Below are positions 1 to 8,143 of a stretch of DNA of 64,000 nt, piece by piece; the first letter of the stretch is position 1, and the number at the start of each line of letters is the position of its first letter. The notes under the pieces are model-generated. The model worked only from the letters and a program-made list of their open reading frames with translations. It searched no databases and was not told the origin of the DNA. The position numbers were made by a program, and so were the translations under genes. The DNA lies in contig NZ_SLVX01000002.1 of the NCBI RefSeq assembly GCF_004341885.1, positions 248,001 to 312,000 on the forward strand, given 5' to 3'. The DNA is from Shinella granuli. Its GTDB lineage: Bacteria > Pseudomonadota > Alphaproteobacteria > Rhizobiales > Rhizobiaceae.

Positions 1-640
1 GGTGATCGCGCGGGTTTCCGGCCCCGCCCGCGCCGTGCTTTCGGCCGAGCGGGTGGCGCTCAACTTCCTCATGCACCTTAGCGGCGTGGCGAGCTACACG
101 GCGCGTTTCGCCGCCGAGATCGCCCATACGCCGGCCACGGTCTGCTGCACGCGAAAGACCATTCCGGGCCTGCGCGCGCTCGAAAAATATGCGGTGCGCA
201 TGGGCGGCGGCTCGTCGCACCGTTATGGCCTCGACGACGCGATCCTCATCAAGGACAACCACATCGCCGTCTCCGGCGGGGTCGCCGGCGCCATCCATGC
301 CGCGCGCGCCTTCGCCGGCCATCTCGTCAAGGTGGAGGTCGAGGTGACGACGCTGGAGGAACTGGAGGAGGCGCTGGAGGCGCAGCCGGACGTCATCCTG
401 CTCGACAATATGGGGCCGGAGCTCCTGCGCCGCGCCGTCGAGATCAATCGCGACTGCGCGGGGCTGAGCGAGGCGACCTATGCCGCCGATCCGCGCCGCG
501 TGAAGCTGGAAGCCTCCGGCAACGTGAACATCAAGACCGTCCGCGCCATCGCCGAAACCGGGGTCGACTACATCTCGACCTCCAAGATCACCATGGCCGC
601 GCCGACGCTCGACATCGGCCTCGACGTCGTCGTGAGCTGA
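1..640 (+). CDS. nadC: Nicotinate-nucleotide pyrophosphorylase (carboxylating), 3' part
   Basis: Quinolinate phosphoribosyltransferase makes nicotinate mononucleotide from quinolinate and PRPP in de novo NAD synthesis. The gene runs in from the left edge; about 212 residues are visible, so roughly the first 70 of the usual 280 are missing. Family blocks are present: the [10 protein letters not shown] segment, the glycine-rich [10 protein letters not shown] segment, KDNHI, the acidic [10 protein letters not shown] strand, LLDNMGPE, and a C-terminal EASGNVN block followed by the TGVDYIS strand. The stop TGA is at 638-640. nadC usually closes a nadABC operon, so nadA and nadB are probably to the left. 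A NadQ-like regulator lies 1.5 kb downstream. Confidence 0.95.
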   Translation, partial: VIARVSGPARAVLSAERVALNFLMHLSGVASYTARFAAEIAHTPATVCCTRKTIPGLRALEKYAVRMGGGSSHRYGLDDAILIKDNHIAVSGGVAGAIHAARAFAGHLVKVEVEVTTLEELEEALEAQPDVILLDNMGPELLRRAVEINRDCAGLSEATYAADPRRVKLEASGNVNIKTVRAIAETGVDYISTSKITMAAPTLDIGLDVVVS

Positions 641-709
641 CCCGTCCGGAACACCCCGGCGGACGATGCGTTCCGGTTCCATGGACAATGGCAATCGGAA
701 GGATGCATC

Positions 710-1225
710 ATGTGGAAGATCGTTGCAGGCGCGGTACTGGCCGCCCCGCTCATGAGCCTGCCCGCCGCCGCCCAGCAGGCGACGGATACGGCGCGGGCGA
801 ATTTCGTCGATCGTGACGGCAAGGAGACCGGCCGCGCGCAGGTGACCGCCGGCCGCGACGGCGTGCTGTTCGAGGTGGAGGTTTCCGGCCTCGAGCCGCG
901 CAAATGGGTGGCGCTGCACATCCACGAGAACGGAACCTGCGAACATGCGGGCGGCCACGAATCGGCGGGCGGCCATTTCAATCCGGATGAAAAGAGCCAC
1001 GGCTTCGTCTCGGCGGACGGTCCCCATGCCGGCGACCTGCCGAACCAGTATGTCGCCGAGGATGGCGTGCTGCGGGCGCAGGTCTATTCGACGATGGTGC
1101 GCCTCGACGATGCCGAGCGCGGCATCCGCGGCCGCGCGCTCGTCGTGCACGCCGGCTCGGACGACTACCGCACCGATCCGGCAGGCGGCGCGGGCGACCG
1201 TCTCGCCTGCGCCGTGATCGAATAG
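710..1225 (+). CDS. sodC: Periplasmic Cu/Zn superoxide dismutase
   Basis: Detoxifies superoxide outside the cytoplasm. The 171-residue product starts with a signal peptide (about residues 1-22, ending in an AAA-Q type cleavage region). All metal ligands expected for the family can be placed: His70 and His72 in HIHENG, bridging His89 in GGHFNP, zinc ligands His97, His106 and Asp109 in GPHAGDLPN, and copper ligand His147 in VVHAG. Cys77 and Cys167 sit where the conserved disulfide is expected. It follows nadC by 69 bp and ends three bases before the convergent mscS gene. No clear terminator separates the two. Confidence 0.95.
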   Translation: MWKIVAGAVLAAPLMSLPAAAQQATDTARANFVDRDGKETGRAQVTAGRDGVLFEVEVSGLEPRKWVALHIHENGTCEHAGGHESAGGHFNPDEKSHGFVSADGPHAGDLPNQYVAEDGVLRAQVYSTMVRLDDAERGIRGRALVVHAGSDDYRTDPAGGAGDRLACAVIE

Positions 1226-1228
1226 GGC

Positions 1229-2059
1229 CTACTCGGCCGGGGCCGCATCCGGCTCCGGCCCGCCGGGCTTCTGCCCGAAGGCGATGCGCACGCGGCGGTT
1301 CATTTCCCGCGTCGTCTTGAACCATTGCGGCGTCGACACCCAGTAGCGCAGCGTCAGGATGGCCGCGCTTTCCTCCAGGCTGTCGACGAAGACCTGCGGC
1401 GGCGGCACGGATTCGATCATGGGATCTTGCTTTGCGATCGACAGCAGCCGGTCGATCTCGTCATCGATGTCGCGGTCGTTCGGCACTTTCACCTGGAGAT
1501 CGTGCTTGCGGGTGCGTTCGCGGCTGTAATTGGTGACGGGCGTGTTCCAGAGCGTCGAATTCGGCGCCAGGCGATAGAGGCCGTCGCTTGTCCTGAGTTC
1601 GGTGGCGAAGAGCCCGACTTCGGTGATCGTGCCGGAAACGTCCTTCGTCTCGATATATTCGCCCACCCGGAAGGGGCGCAGCACCAGAAGCATGATGCCC
1701 GCGGCGATGTTCTGCAGCGTGCCCTGGAGGGCGAGGCCGATCGCGAGGCCTGCGGCACCGAGAGCGGCGATGATCGAGGCCGTCTGCACGCCGAACTGGC
1801 CGAGCACCGTCACGAAGACGAGCACGAGCACCGCATAGCGCAGGATGTTCGCGAAGAAATGCGCGAGCGTCGCATCGATGCCGCGCACATGCGAAAGCCC
1901 GGTGAGCGCCCAGCGGTGCAGGATGCGGGAGAGAAACCAGCCGAGCACGAGCAGCACCATCGCGCCGAGGATGGAGAAGGAATATTGCACGGCAAGCGCG
2001 CTTGCCTGCGCCAGCGCCGCCCGCGTTGCGACGATGATGTCGGTTGCCTGTTGTTCCAT
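1229..2059 (-). CDS. mscS: Small-conductance mechanosensitive channel (MscS family)
   Basis: A short MscS-type channel (276 residues) that would release solutes on hypo-osmotic shock. Three membrane segments are visible at about residues 27-45, 70-90 and 95-128. The third is the pore helix, rich in alternating Gly and Ala (AALGAAGLAIGLALQG), and is followed by the LRPFRVGEYI entry into the cytoplasmic beta domain. The chosen ATG at 2057-2059 is preceded by a strong GGGGAAAGG ribosome site. Longer reading frames upstream belong to other genes. It is the last gene of the leftward run that starts with ygfZ, 56 bp after the NadQ-like gene. Confidence 0.9.
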   Translation of the reverse strand: MEQQATDIIVATRAALAQASALAVQYSFSILGAMVLLVLGWFLSRILHRWALTGLSHVRGIDATLAHFFANILRYAVLVLVFVTVLGQFGVQTASIIAALGAAGLAIGLALQGTLQNIAAGIMLLVLRPFRVGEYIETKDVSGTITEVGLFATELRTSDGLYRLAPNSTLWNTPVTNYSRERTRKHDLQVKVPNDRDIDDEIDRLLSIAKQDPMIESVPPPQVFVDSLEESAAILTLRYWVSTPQWFKTTREMNRRVRIAFGQKPGGPEPDAAPAE

Positions 2060-2115
2060 GAACCTTTCCCCGTTGATATCGAAGGGGAAATGGCAGGATG
2101 CAGGATAAGTTCCGG

Positions 2116-3090
2116 CTAGCGCATGCCGACCTTGAGCCCCGGGGCCGGTCGCTCCTCCAGAATGCGGCGGCGGAAGCGGAAGAGCGCGGCGGGGCGCCCG
2201 CCGGTGGCGGCGGTGGAGCCGCCCGTCGCCTCGACCAGTTCGGCGCCCTCGACCAGCCGGCGGAAGTTCTGCTTGTGCAGGTGCCGTCCGGAGATCGCCT
2301 CCACCGTCGCCTGCAGCTCCGTGAGCGTGAATTCCGGCGCCATCAGCTCGAAGATCACCGGGCGGTACTTGATCTTGCCGCGCAGCCGCGCCATCGCGGT
2401 CGCAAGGATCCGGCGGTGGTCGTGGCGCATGGCGATGCCGGGCGCGGGGTGGCACGATCCGGTGCGCCCGTCCGTCACCGCCTCCTCGGCAAGGCCGGCC
2501 TCGTAGAGAAGCTCGTAGCGTTCCAGCACGCGCTCCTCGTCCCAGGGGAAATCGTCCAGGCCGAAGGCGAGGCGCAGGCGCGTGCGCATCGAAGGCAGGG
2601 CGCTTGCCCGTTCCTCGCGCGTGTTGTCGGCCGCAAAGGCCTTCAGGGCGGGCAGGATGAGCTGGTCGATCAGCGCCGGCCGTCCCTGCCGCCAATCCTC
2701 CCAGGGAAGGTAGGTGTACCAGTCGCGCCAGGCAGCGCCGGCTTCCGCCAGCCGCTCGTTCGCCTCCGCATCGGTGCGGGTGAGGGCGATATAGCCGACG
2801 GAGACCATGTGCGTGCCGGCCTCGTCCGGCAGCTTCTGGCGGCCGCGGTCGCCGAAGGTGTAGAGCTGCTCGATATAGCCGAGCTTCAGCGCCGTCTGCG
2901 CCTCGACGCTGGCGCGCAGGCTCGTCTCGAAGGTGCGGTGCTGGCGCGGGTCGAAGGGGCCGAAGGGCAGGGCATCGCGGCCGCCCGCGCCCCCGCCGAT
3001 GGCGAGGATGCAGGGGCTGCGGCCGGAAATCGCGACGACCGCCGCGTTGAGGCCGATCTCGACCGGCGGGCGGGCGCGGCTCTCCGTCAT
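2116..3090 (-). CDS. nadQ: Nudix-derived transcriptional regulator, NadQ-like
   Basis: The 324-residue protein has an N-terminal Nudix-fold domain (about residues 1-150, including IEQLYTFGDRGR and the MVSVGYIALT strand) and a C-terminal winged-helix region with FTLTELQATVEAI and a KQNFRRLVE recognition segment. This is the architecture of NrtR/NadQ-type regulators. The Nudix box is degenerate: where catalysis needs REXXEE there is RASVEA, so it should bind rather than hydrolyse a nucleotide. Rhizobial homologues near nadABC are predicted to be NAD-biosynthesis repressors (NadQ). nadC at 1-640 supports this by inference. The start overlaps the phosphatase stop (ATGA). Confidence 0.75.
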   Translation of the reverse strand: MTESRARPPVEIGLNAAVVAISGRSPCILAIGGGAGGRDALPFGPFDPRQHRTFETSLRASVEAQTALKLGYIEQLYTFGDRGRQKLPDEAGTHMVSVGYIALTRTDAEANERLAEAGAAWRDWYTYLPWEDWRQGRPALIDQLILPALKAFAADNTREERASALPSMRTRLRLAFGLDDFPWDEERVLERYELLYEAGLAEEAVTDGRTGSCHPAPGIAMRHDHRRILATAMARLRGKIKYRPVIFELMAPEFTLTELQATVEAISGRHLHKQNFRRLVEGAELVEATGGSTAATGGRPAALFRFRRRILEERPAPGLKVGMR

Positions 3091-3620
3091 GGCTGCAGCG
3101 TCTGCGGCGCGGCGGAAAAGACGAAGGGGCTGTCGCCGACATAATCGGCTCCGCGGCCGATGGCCCGGACGGCGGCGACGAGCCGCCCGCCGCGCGACAG
3201 CACATGGTCGCCGATCTCGACCAGCCGGGCATTCGGCGTCGCCTGCACGGAGGCGCGGCGAAGGCGCATTGCGAGGTCGTGCTCGTCCTGGTCCGGTTCC
3301 ACGGCGAGCGCGGCGATCAGCGCGGCGGCGGGGGAGCGGGAAACGCCCATCATGCAATGGACGAGCAGCGGCGCCTGCTGGTCCCAGCCGCGCGCAAAGC
3401 CGACGATCGCGGCCACATGCTCCTCGCCGGGCGCGACCAGGTCGCCGGTGCCGGCAAAGGCGATGTCGTTGACGCCGACGATCAGGTGGCGGTCGGCGGC
3501 GATGATGGCCGGGCGGTGGAAATTCTGCTTCGGCGCGACAAGGCTCAGCATGTCGCGGCAGCGGTGGCGCACGGCCAGTTCCGCGATCTTTCCGAGCGGC
3601 GCGACGACGATCGTACCCAT
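3087..3620 (-). CDS. Tyrosine/dual-specificity phosphatase-like protein
   Basis: 177 residues with the phosphatase P-loop CX5R at Cys89-Arg95 (HCMMGVSRS), preceded by hydrophobic strand PLLV as in tyrosine phosphatase superfamily members. A candidate general-acid Asp lies in the VNDIAF segment near residue 52. The substrate cannot be told; small cytoplasmic members act on phosphotyrosine, lipids or nucleotides. It sits between the HD hydrolase (4 bp gap) and the NadQ-like gene (4 bp overlap), so it is almost surely co-translated with both. Confidence 0.8.
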   Translation of the reverse strand: MGTIVVAPLGKIAELAVRHRCRDMLSLVAPKQNFHRPAIIAADRHLIVGVNDIAFAGTGDLVAPGEEHVAAIVGFARGWDQQAPLLVHCMMGVSRSPAAALIAALAVEPDQDEHDLAMRLRRASVQATPNARLVEIGDHVLSRGGRLVAAVRAIGRGADYVGDSPFVFSAAPQTLQP

Positions 3621-3624
3621 CGCG

Positions 3625-4254
3625 TCACACCGCCGCGGCGAGCGGGCCGCGCTCCCGCTCCAGCGCTTCGAAGCGATCGGCGAAGCGCTGCTGCGCGAGG
3701 GTGGCGGGCAGCGGCGCGATCTCGATCATCTCCAGCGTGATGCCGCGCGGCGCGCCGAAGAACTTGACCGCCTCGGCATGGGAGAAGCCGGCAAGCTCCG
3801 TCGCCTCGAAGAAGGCGGCGACCTGGTCGGCCTTCTTGATCTTCGCCTTCAGGCTCGCGGGGGTGGCGGGCGGCAGGCCGAAGCGCAGGTGCACGGCCGC
3901 CTCCAGCCGCTTCTCCACCGTCTTGTAGCCGCCGCCGACCACCGCCTTGAAGGGCGAGATCATGTCGCCGATCACGTATTCCGGCGCGTCATGCAGCAGC
4001 GCCATCAGGCAGTCGTCGGCATTGCAGCGGTTCTGCTGGCGGAAGATCGCCTCGACGACCAGCGAATGCTGCGCGACCGAAAAGGCATGGTCGCCGTTGG
4101 TCTGGCCGTTCCAGCGCGCGACGCGGGCCAGCCCGTGCGCGATGTCGGACAGCTCGACGTCGAGCGGCGAGGGATTGAGCAGGTCGAGGCGGCGGCCGGA
4201 CAGCATGCGCTGCCAGGCCCGGGGCTCCGTCTTGGCGCGGGCGGCTCCGCTCAT
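3625..4254 (-). CDS. HD-domain phosphohydrolase (YfbR/COG1896-like)
   Basis: 209 residues with an HD metal site: His63 (AQHS), His88-Asp89 (LLHDA), and a distal Asp143 (KKADQ). The order H, HD, D with the LHDAPEYVIGD block is typical of YfbR-type hydrolases, which remove phosphate from deoxynucleoside 5'-monophosphates. The exact substrate here is inferred from family only. The ATG at 4252-4254 overlaps the ygfZ stop by four bases, indicating translational coupling. Confidence 0.8.
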   Translation of the reverse strand: MSGAARAKTEPRAWQRMLSGRRLDLLNPSPLDVELSDIAHGLARVARWNGQTNGDHAFSVAQHSLVVEAIFRQQNRCNADDCLMALLHDAPEYVIGDMISPFKAVVGGGYKTVEKRLEAAVHLRFGLPPATPASLKAKIKKADQVAAFFEATELAGFSHAEAVKFFGAPRGITLEMIEIAPLPATLAQQRFADRFEALERERGPLAAAV

Positions 4255-5096
4255 TGCGCCGGCACCTCGGCGGTTTCCTGCGGGAAGGCGAGGCCCGTCC
4301 ATTGCGGCAGGGCGACGGTGACGGGCATGCCGTCTGCGGTGATCGGCGTGCCGCCATGGATGGCGTAGGCCGCGCGGTCGATGCGCACGATGGCAAGGCC
4401 GCGCGTGCTGGACACGCTGCCGAGCGTGCCGATCGGCTTGCCGCCGGCCAGAAGCTCGGTGCCCGTGGCGGGAAGGGCGGTCTCGCCGCTGACGATGACG
4501 GGACGGCGGCGCGCTGTGCCGCGGTGCTGCATGCGGGAGACGACCTCCTGGCCGATATAGCAGCCCTGGCGGAAGGAAAGGCCGCCGGTGAGGTCGAGCA
4601 GCACATCGTGCGGGAAGGCATCGCCGAGCGCATAGTCGCGGCCGGCCTCGACGAGGCCTGCGCCGATGCGCAGGGTTTTGTAAAGCGCCGGGTCGTCGCT
4701 GCCGCCCGAGCCCGGGCGGCGGGAGACGGCAAGGCCTGCCTTCGCGAACCGGCCGTCCTGCGGGGCGTCCGCCTCGGGCGCGTCCCAGCTTATCGTCACC
4801 TCGTTCCCCTCGACGGCGGCGAGGTCGACCGCGGCGCGCAGCTTGTACATGGTCAGCCGCTTCAGCAGCGCATCGCGCTGCTCGTCCGCCGTCTCGATCA
4901 GGAAGGCGCCGTCGCCGTCGCGGCTTATCAGGAAGTCGAACAGGATCTTGCCCTGCGGCGTCAAGAGGGCGCCGGGGCGGATCTCGCCGGCCGAGAGGTC
5001 GGGCAGGTTGGTGGTGATGAGCGATTGCAGGAAGGTTTCGGCATCGGCACCGGAAATGCGGAGGAAGGCGCGGCCGGAAAGCGTGACGGAAGGCAT
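4251..5096 (-). CDS. ygfZ: YgfZ/GcvT-like folate-binding protein for Fe-S maintenance
   Basis: 281 residues, the usual length. YgfZ proteins use tetrahydrofolate to help repair or mature certain Fe-S enzymes. The signature around Cys179 reads QGCYIGQE; the consensus has Lys at the first position, so Lys is replaced by Gln while the essential Cys, Gly and Gln are kept. N-terminal GcvT features such as the FLQSLITTNL and LLTPQGKILFDF blocks are clear. It heads the leftward operon continuing through HD hydrolase, phosphatase, NadQ-like regulator and mscS. Confidence 0.85.
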   Translation of the reverse strand: MPSVTLSGRAFLRISGADAETFLQSLITTNLPDLSAGEIRPGALLTPQGKILFDFLISRDGDGAFLIETADEQRDALLKRLTMYKLRAAVDLAAVEGNEVTISWDAPEADAPQDGRFAKAGLAVSRRPGSGGSDDPALYKTLRIGAGLVEAGRDYALGDAFPHDVLLDLTGGLSFRQGCYIGQEVVSRMQHRGTARRRPVIVSGETALPATGTELLAGGKPIGTLGSVSSTRGLAIVRIDRAAYAIHGGTPITADGMPVTVALPQWTGLAFPQETAEVPAQ

Positions 5097-5260
5097 GATT
5101 CGATCCAGGTTTTGCGCCCGCCGGCACCATGCGGCAGCGGGCGGTGCATGATCGCACCCGTTGAAACAGAGGTAGAACGACCGGGCGCCTTTCGCAAGGT
5201 CGCGCCGTCTTGCCCTCTGCTTCCGGATGGGCCAGCGCCTGGAGCGAGGCCTTGTAGGGC

Positions 5261-6043
5261 TCAGTCGCCGGTGACGAAGAACTTCCACTGGCCGTCCGGC
5301 GTGATGCCGACGCGGTAGAAATTGTAGCTGCCGAATTCCTTCATGTCGGCGAAGTCGCCGGCCGTCACGATGCGCAGCAGCTCCACCTTTTCCGGCGGCG
5401 TCAGCGTTGCGAGCGGCTTTTCGGCGAAATAGGGCCAGACATAGAGCTCCTCCGCCGTCCCCTTGCCGACATGCACGAAACCGGTCGCCAGCACGTCGAG
5501 CAGGATCGCCAGCACCTCGATGCCTTCGTCGTCGCCCGACTGGCCCTTGAGGGTCTCGATGGGACCTTCGTCGGTCTCGACGATCGAGACCTGCGTTTCC
5601 GTCATGCCCTTGCCGAGAAGGGGGCGCAGGCGCTCGATATCGCCGGAGGCGGCGGCCTCCACGATGAGCTCGCGCATGCGGCGCACGGGCTCCGGTGCCT
5701 TGGCGATGTCGGAGAAGAACTCGACCGGAACCTCCGGTTCGTCGGCGGCCTTGTCGCCCGTGGCGGGCGCGCCGTCGGAGGGCTCGGTCACGGCCTGATC
5801 GCGGCGAATCAGCGGGTCGGGCATCGGCAGTTCGAGAGGGCCGGTCTCTTCCTGCTCCTCCTCGACGGACGGCGTCTCGCCGTCCTCGGCCGGGGGCTGC
5901 TGCACCTGGCCCTGTTCGTCCTTCAGCTCGCTGAGGGCAAAGGCAGGGCGGACGGGCGCCACCAGCGCCGTCGTCGCGAAAAGCACCGACAATACGATGA
6001 GGCTGCTGCGAAACAGCGTTTTGCCGTCAGGCGACGTCTGCAT
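5261..6043 (-). CDS. Exported acidic hypothetical protein
   Basis: 260 residues with an N-terminal signal or anchor segment (hydrophobic about residues 14-33, ending near PAFA). It continues as a Glu/Pro-rich, probably disordered linker (about 38-110), then a folded C-terminal domain ending in a YNFYRVGITPDGQW strand. No enzymatic motif is recognised. The C-terminal layout recalls rhizobial periplasmic proteins of unknown function. The ATG at 6041-6043 was chosen because it opens the signal peptide; the in-frame upstream codons look non-coding. It faces ygfZ across a 164 bp gap in the same direction. Confidence 0.7.
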   Translation of the reverse strand: MQTSPDGKTLFRSSLIVLSVLFATTALVAPVRPAFALSELKDEQGQVQQPPAEDGETPSVEEEQEETGPLELPMPDPLIRRDQAVTEPSDGAPATGDKAADEPEVPVEFFSDIAKAPEPVRRMRELIVEAAASGDIERLRPLLGKGMTETQVSIVETDEGPIETLKGQSGDDEGIEVLAILLDVLATGFVHVGKGTAEELYVWPYFAEKPLATLTPPEKVELLRIVTAGDFADMKEFGSYNFYRVGITPDGQWKFFVTGD

Positions 6044-6059
6044 GACCTGTCTTTCCAGC

Positions 6060-6317
6060 CTATTGCAGGATGCGCTCGGGGGAGAATTCTCCGGCCAGCA
6101 TGCGCTCGCGCAGCGATTCGAGCATCGCCTCCGCGCCATGTTCGCCATGGATGCGGATCGTCTCGCGCATGGCAAGCGCGATGGCGGCATCGGCGATGAT
6201 TTCCGGTTCGATGCCATCAGCCATGCCGTCGGCCCAGGCCTCGTTCTGGTATTCCAGAGCGGCCTGCATCTTCTCGTGCACGATCATCTCGTCGATATCG
6301 TTGAGAGTAGGTTCCAT
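6060..6317 (-). CDS. Small acidic hypothetical protein
   Basis: An 85-residue soluble protein starting MEPTLNDIDEM, rich in Glu, Ala and Met, predicted mostly helical. The ATG at 6315-6317 has a GGACC element seven bases upstream. In-frame ATGs at 6327-6329 and 6336-6338 are alternatives that would add 4 or 7 residues. It ends 16 bp before the exported acidic protein in the same direction, so the two may form an operon. No function recognised. Confidence 0.55.
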   Translation of the reverse strand: MEPTLNDIDEMIVHEKMQAALEYQNEAWADGMADGIEPEIIADAAIALAMRETIRIHGEHGAEAMLESLRERMLAGEFSPERILQ

Positions 6318-6421
6318 TGATCGGTCCATGCGAGGCATTCAGTTCTTACTTGACTGTTAACGACCTTAGCAGCCTTTTCCCAAAACGGCACTGGGTCCTG
6401 TAAAAAGAGGTTAATTAACCG

Positions 6422-6841
6422 CTAATTTCCGAAGCGCGCGGTAATTTCTGTGGCAAGTGTTGCACCTTCGTTACGGTATCTCTCTTCTGCGACAACGGCC
6501 GAGTCGGTGCAAGCGGTATAGATGGCCGCGAAGGAACGATATCCACGGTTGAATGCGGCCGTCAGTTTTTCCTGCCTTTTCGGCTCGTTGGCGGCTTCCA
6601 GCTCGATGAGGCGCTGCATGGAGGCCCGCCAGCCGTCCTCGGGCTTGTCCATGCACAGATTGCGCAGGTAGTGCACGGCGCCGAGGATTTCCGAGAGCCG
6701 TTCCAGCCGTTCGTCATAGGGCGCCGGCTTTTCCTCGACGGCGGCCGCGGGCGGCGTTTCCTTGGCATCGCCCTTCTTCTGGGCGAAGGCGGGCGCGGCG
6801 AGCGCCAGGCCGAGGAGGAGAGCGAGCCGAATCACCGTCAT
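6422..6841 (-). CDS. TIGR02301-type exported protein
   Basis: 139 residues with a clear signal peptide (residues 1-20, ALAAPAFA/QKK) followed by a charged linker. The compact helical domain contains RLSEILGAVHYLRNLC and a second Cys in IYTACTD, which could pair in the periplasm. The pattern matches the alphaproteobacterial family TIGR02301, whose function is unknown. The start at 6839-6841 overlaps the stop of the Nudix gene (ATGA), which chooses it over an upstream ATG inside that gene. Confidence 0.75.
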   Translation of the reverse strand: MTVIRLALLLGLALAAPAFAQKKGDAKETPPAAAVEEKPAPYDERLERLSEILGAVHYLRNLCMDKPEDGWRASMQRLIELEAANEPKRQEKLTAAFNRGYRSFAAIYTACTDSAVVAEERYRNEGATLATEITARFGN

Positions 6842-7272
6842 GCGTCCTGTCCCGTCCGTTCCGCTTCGAGGCGCCGGATGCATTCGCGCACGCTGTCCGG
6901 CGCCGGCAGCGTCTCGATCTCCTCGGCCGTATACCAGCCGACCGCCGCGGCATCGTCCGAGGCGACGGCGGTGGCCGTGGCATCTGCCTTCACCTTGAAG
7001 ACCGAGAGGCGGAACGACGGGCTGCCGGGGCCGTCCTCGCGGCCGGGCAGGTCGTAGGTCGCGAAAAGCTTGGGTTTTTCGGCGCGGATGCCGGTTTCCT
7101 CGAAGAGTTCGCGCAGCGCCGTCTCGGCCGGCGTCTCGCCCTCTTCGCCGCGTCCGCCCGGAAAGGCGTACATGTCGGCAGAGGGCGGGTTGCTGCGCAG
7201 GACCAGGAGATAGCGTCCGTCACGCTCGATGATGGCGGAGGAGGCGGGCTGGGGCGTCTTGGATGTCTTCAT
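6838..7272 (-). CDS. Nudix hydrolase
   Basis: 144 residues with a complete Nudix box at about residues 40-62 (Gly40, Glu46, then Arg54-Glu55 and Glu58-Glu59 in RELFEETG), so it should be an active Mg-dependent pyrophosphohydrolase. It resembles MutT/ADP-ribose pyrophosphatase types, but the substrate is not determinable from sequence. It is co-translated with the TIGR02301 protein and divergent from the SRAP gene, with 60 bp between the start codons. Confidence 0.85.
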   Translation of the reverse strand: MKTSKTPQPASSAIIERDGRYLLVLRSNPPSADMYAFPGGRGEEGETPAETALRELFEETGIRAEKPKLFATYDLPGREDGPGSPSFRLSVFKVKADATATAVASDDAAAVGWYTAEEIETLPAPDSVRECIRRLEAERTGQDA

Positions 7273-7332
7273 CGCGGTCCGGTTCGGTTGCGCTCGATTG
7301 ACCCCTTATAGGCAAAGTGCGATGACGATGCC

Positions 7333-8112
7333 ATGTGTGGACGATTTGCATTGCTGGCCAAGCGGGATCTTGCGCGCGACTATTTCGACCTCGCCGACCT
7401 GGACGACCTGCCCGAGCGCTACAACATCGCCCCGACGCAACCGATCCTGGTCATCGTCGCGGGCGAACGGCAACAGCCCGGAAGCAACCTGCCGGAGCGC
7501 AAGGCCATGCTGGTGCGCTGGGGCTTCATGCCCGGTTGGGTGAAGGACCCGCGCGACTTCCCGCTGCTCATCAATGCGCGTGCCGAGACGGCGATCGGCA
7601 AGGCCTCCTTCCGCGCCGCCATGCGCCACCGCCGCATCCTCGTGCCGGCGTCCGGCTTCTTCGAATGGCGCCGGCCGGAGGGCAAGGGCGCCAAGGCACA
7701 GGCCTACTGGATCCGGCCGAAGAAGGGCGAGATCCTCGCCTTTGCCGGGCTGATGGAGACGTGGTCCTCGGCCGATGGTTCCGAGGTCGATACCGGCGCG
7801 ATCCTGACCACGGCGGCGAACAACGACATCGCCCGCATCCACGACCGCATGCCCGTCGTCATCCGCCCGGAGGATTTTTCACGCTGGCTCGACTGCAAGA
7901 CGCAGGAGCCGCGCGACGTGACCGACCTGATGAAGCCGATCGACGACGGCTTCTTCGAGGCGATCCCGATCTCCGACAAGGTGGGCAAGGTCGCCAATAT
8001 GGGGCCGGATATCCTGGAGCCGGTGGAGGAGCGGGCCGAGGAAGCGCCGGCGGAAACGAAAAAGGGCGCAGACGCGCCCCCATCATCACCCGACCAGCTT
8101 TCGCTGTTCTGA
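7333..8112 (+). CDS. SRAP-domain protein (YedK/HMCES family) with C-terminal clamp-binding motif
   Basis: SRAP proteins shield abasic sites in single-stranded DNA by forming a covalent bond through Cys2. Family residues are all present: Cys2 directly after the initiator Met, the RYNIAPTQ block (Asn31), NARAET (81-86), Glu111 in FFEW, and His170 in HDRMP. The ATG at 7333 is therefore the only sensible start. The protein is 259 residues; after about residue 225 comes an acidic, probably flexible tail that ends exactly in QLSLF (255-259), a match to the bacterial beta-clamp-binding consensus. E. coli YedK is shorter and, from memory, lacks such a tail. Confidence 0.9.
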   Translation: MCGRFALLAKRDLARDYFDLADLDDLPERYNIAPTQPILVIVAGERQQPGSNLPERKAMLVRWGFMPGWVKDPRDFPLLINARAETAIGKASFRAAMRHRRILVPASGFFEWRRPEGKGAKAQAYWIRPKKGEILAFAGLMETWSSADGSEVDTGAILTTAANNDIARIHDRMPVVIRPEDFSRWLDCKTQEPRDVTDLMKPIDDGFFEAIPISDKVGKVANMGPDILEPVEERAEEAPAETKKGADAPPSSPDQLSLF

Positions 8113-8143
8113 TATTCTGCCTGCAAGACGGTCTTGAAGCGGC

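Noticed and set aside
646-676. Terminator after nadC (CCGGAAC/GTTCCGG)
   Set aside because: Only 7 bp with a 17-base loop and no T-run; too weak to call.
1229-3232. A single 667-codon leftward protein covering mscS and the NadQ region
   Set aside because: Only the last 276 codons show MscS features; the rest is out of frame with the NadQ-like gene and is an open shadow frame.
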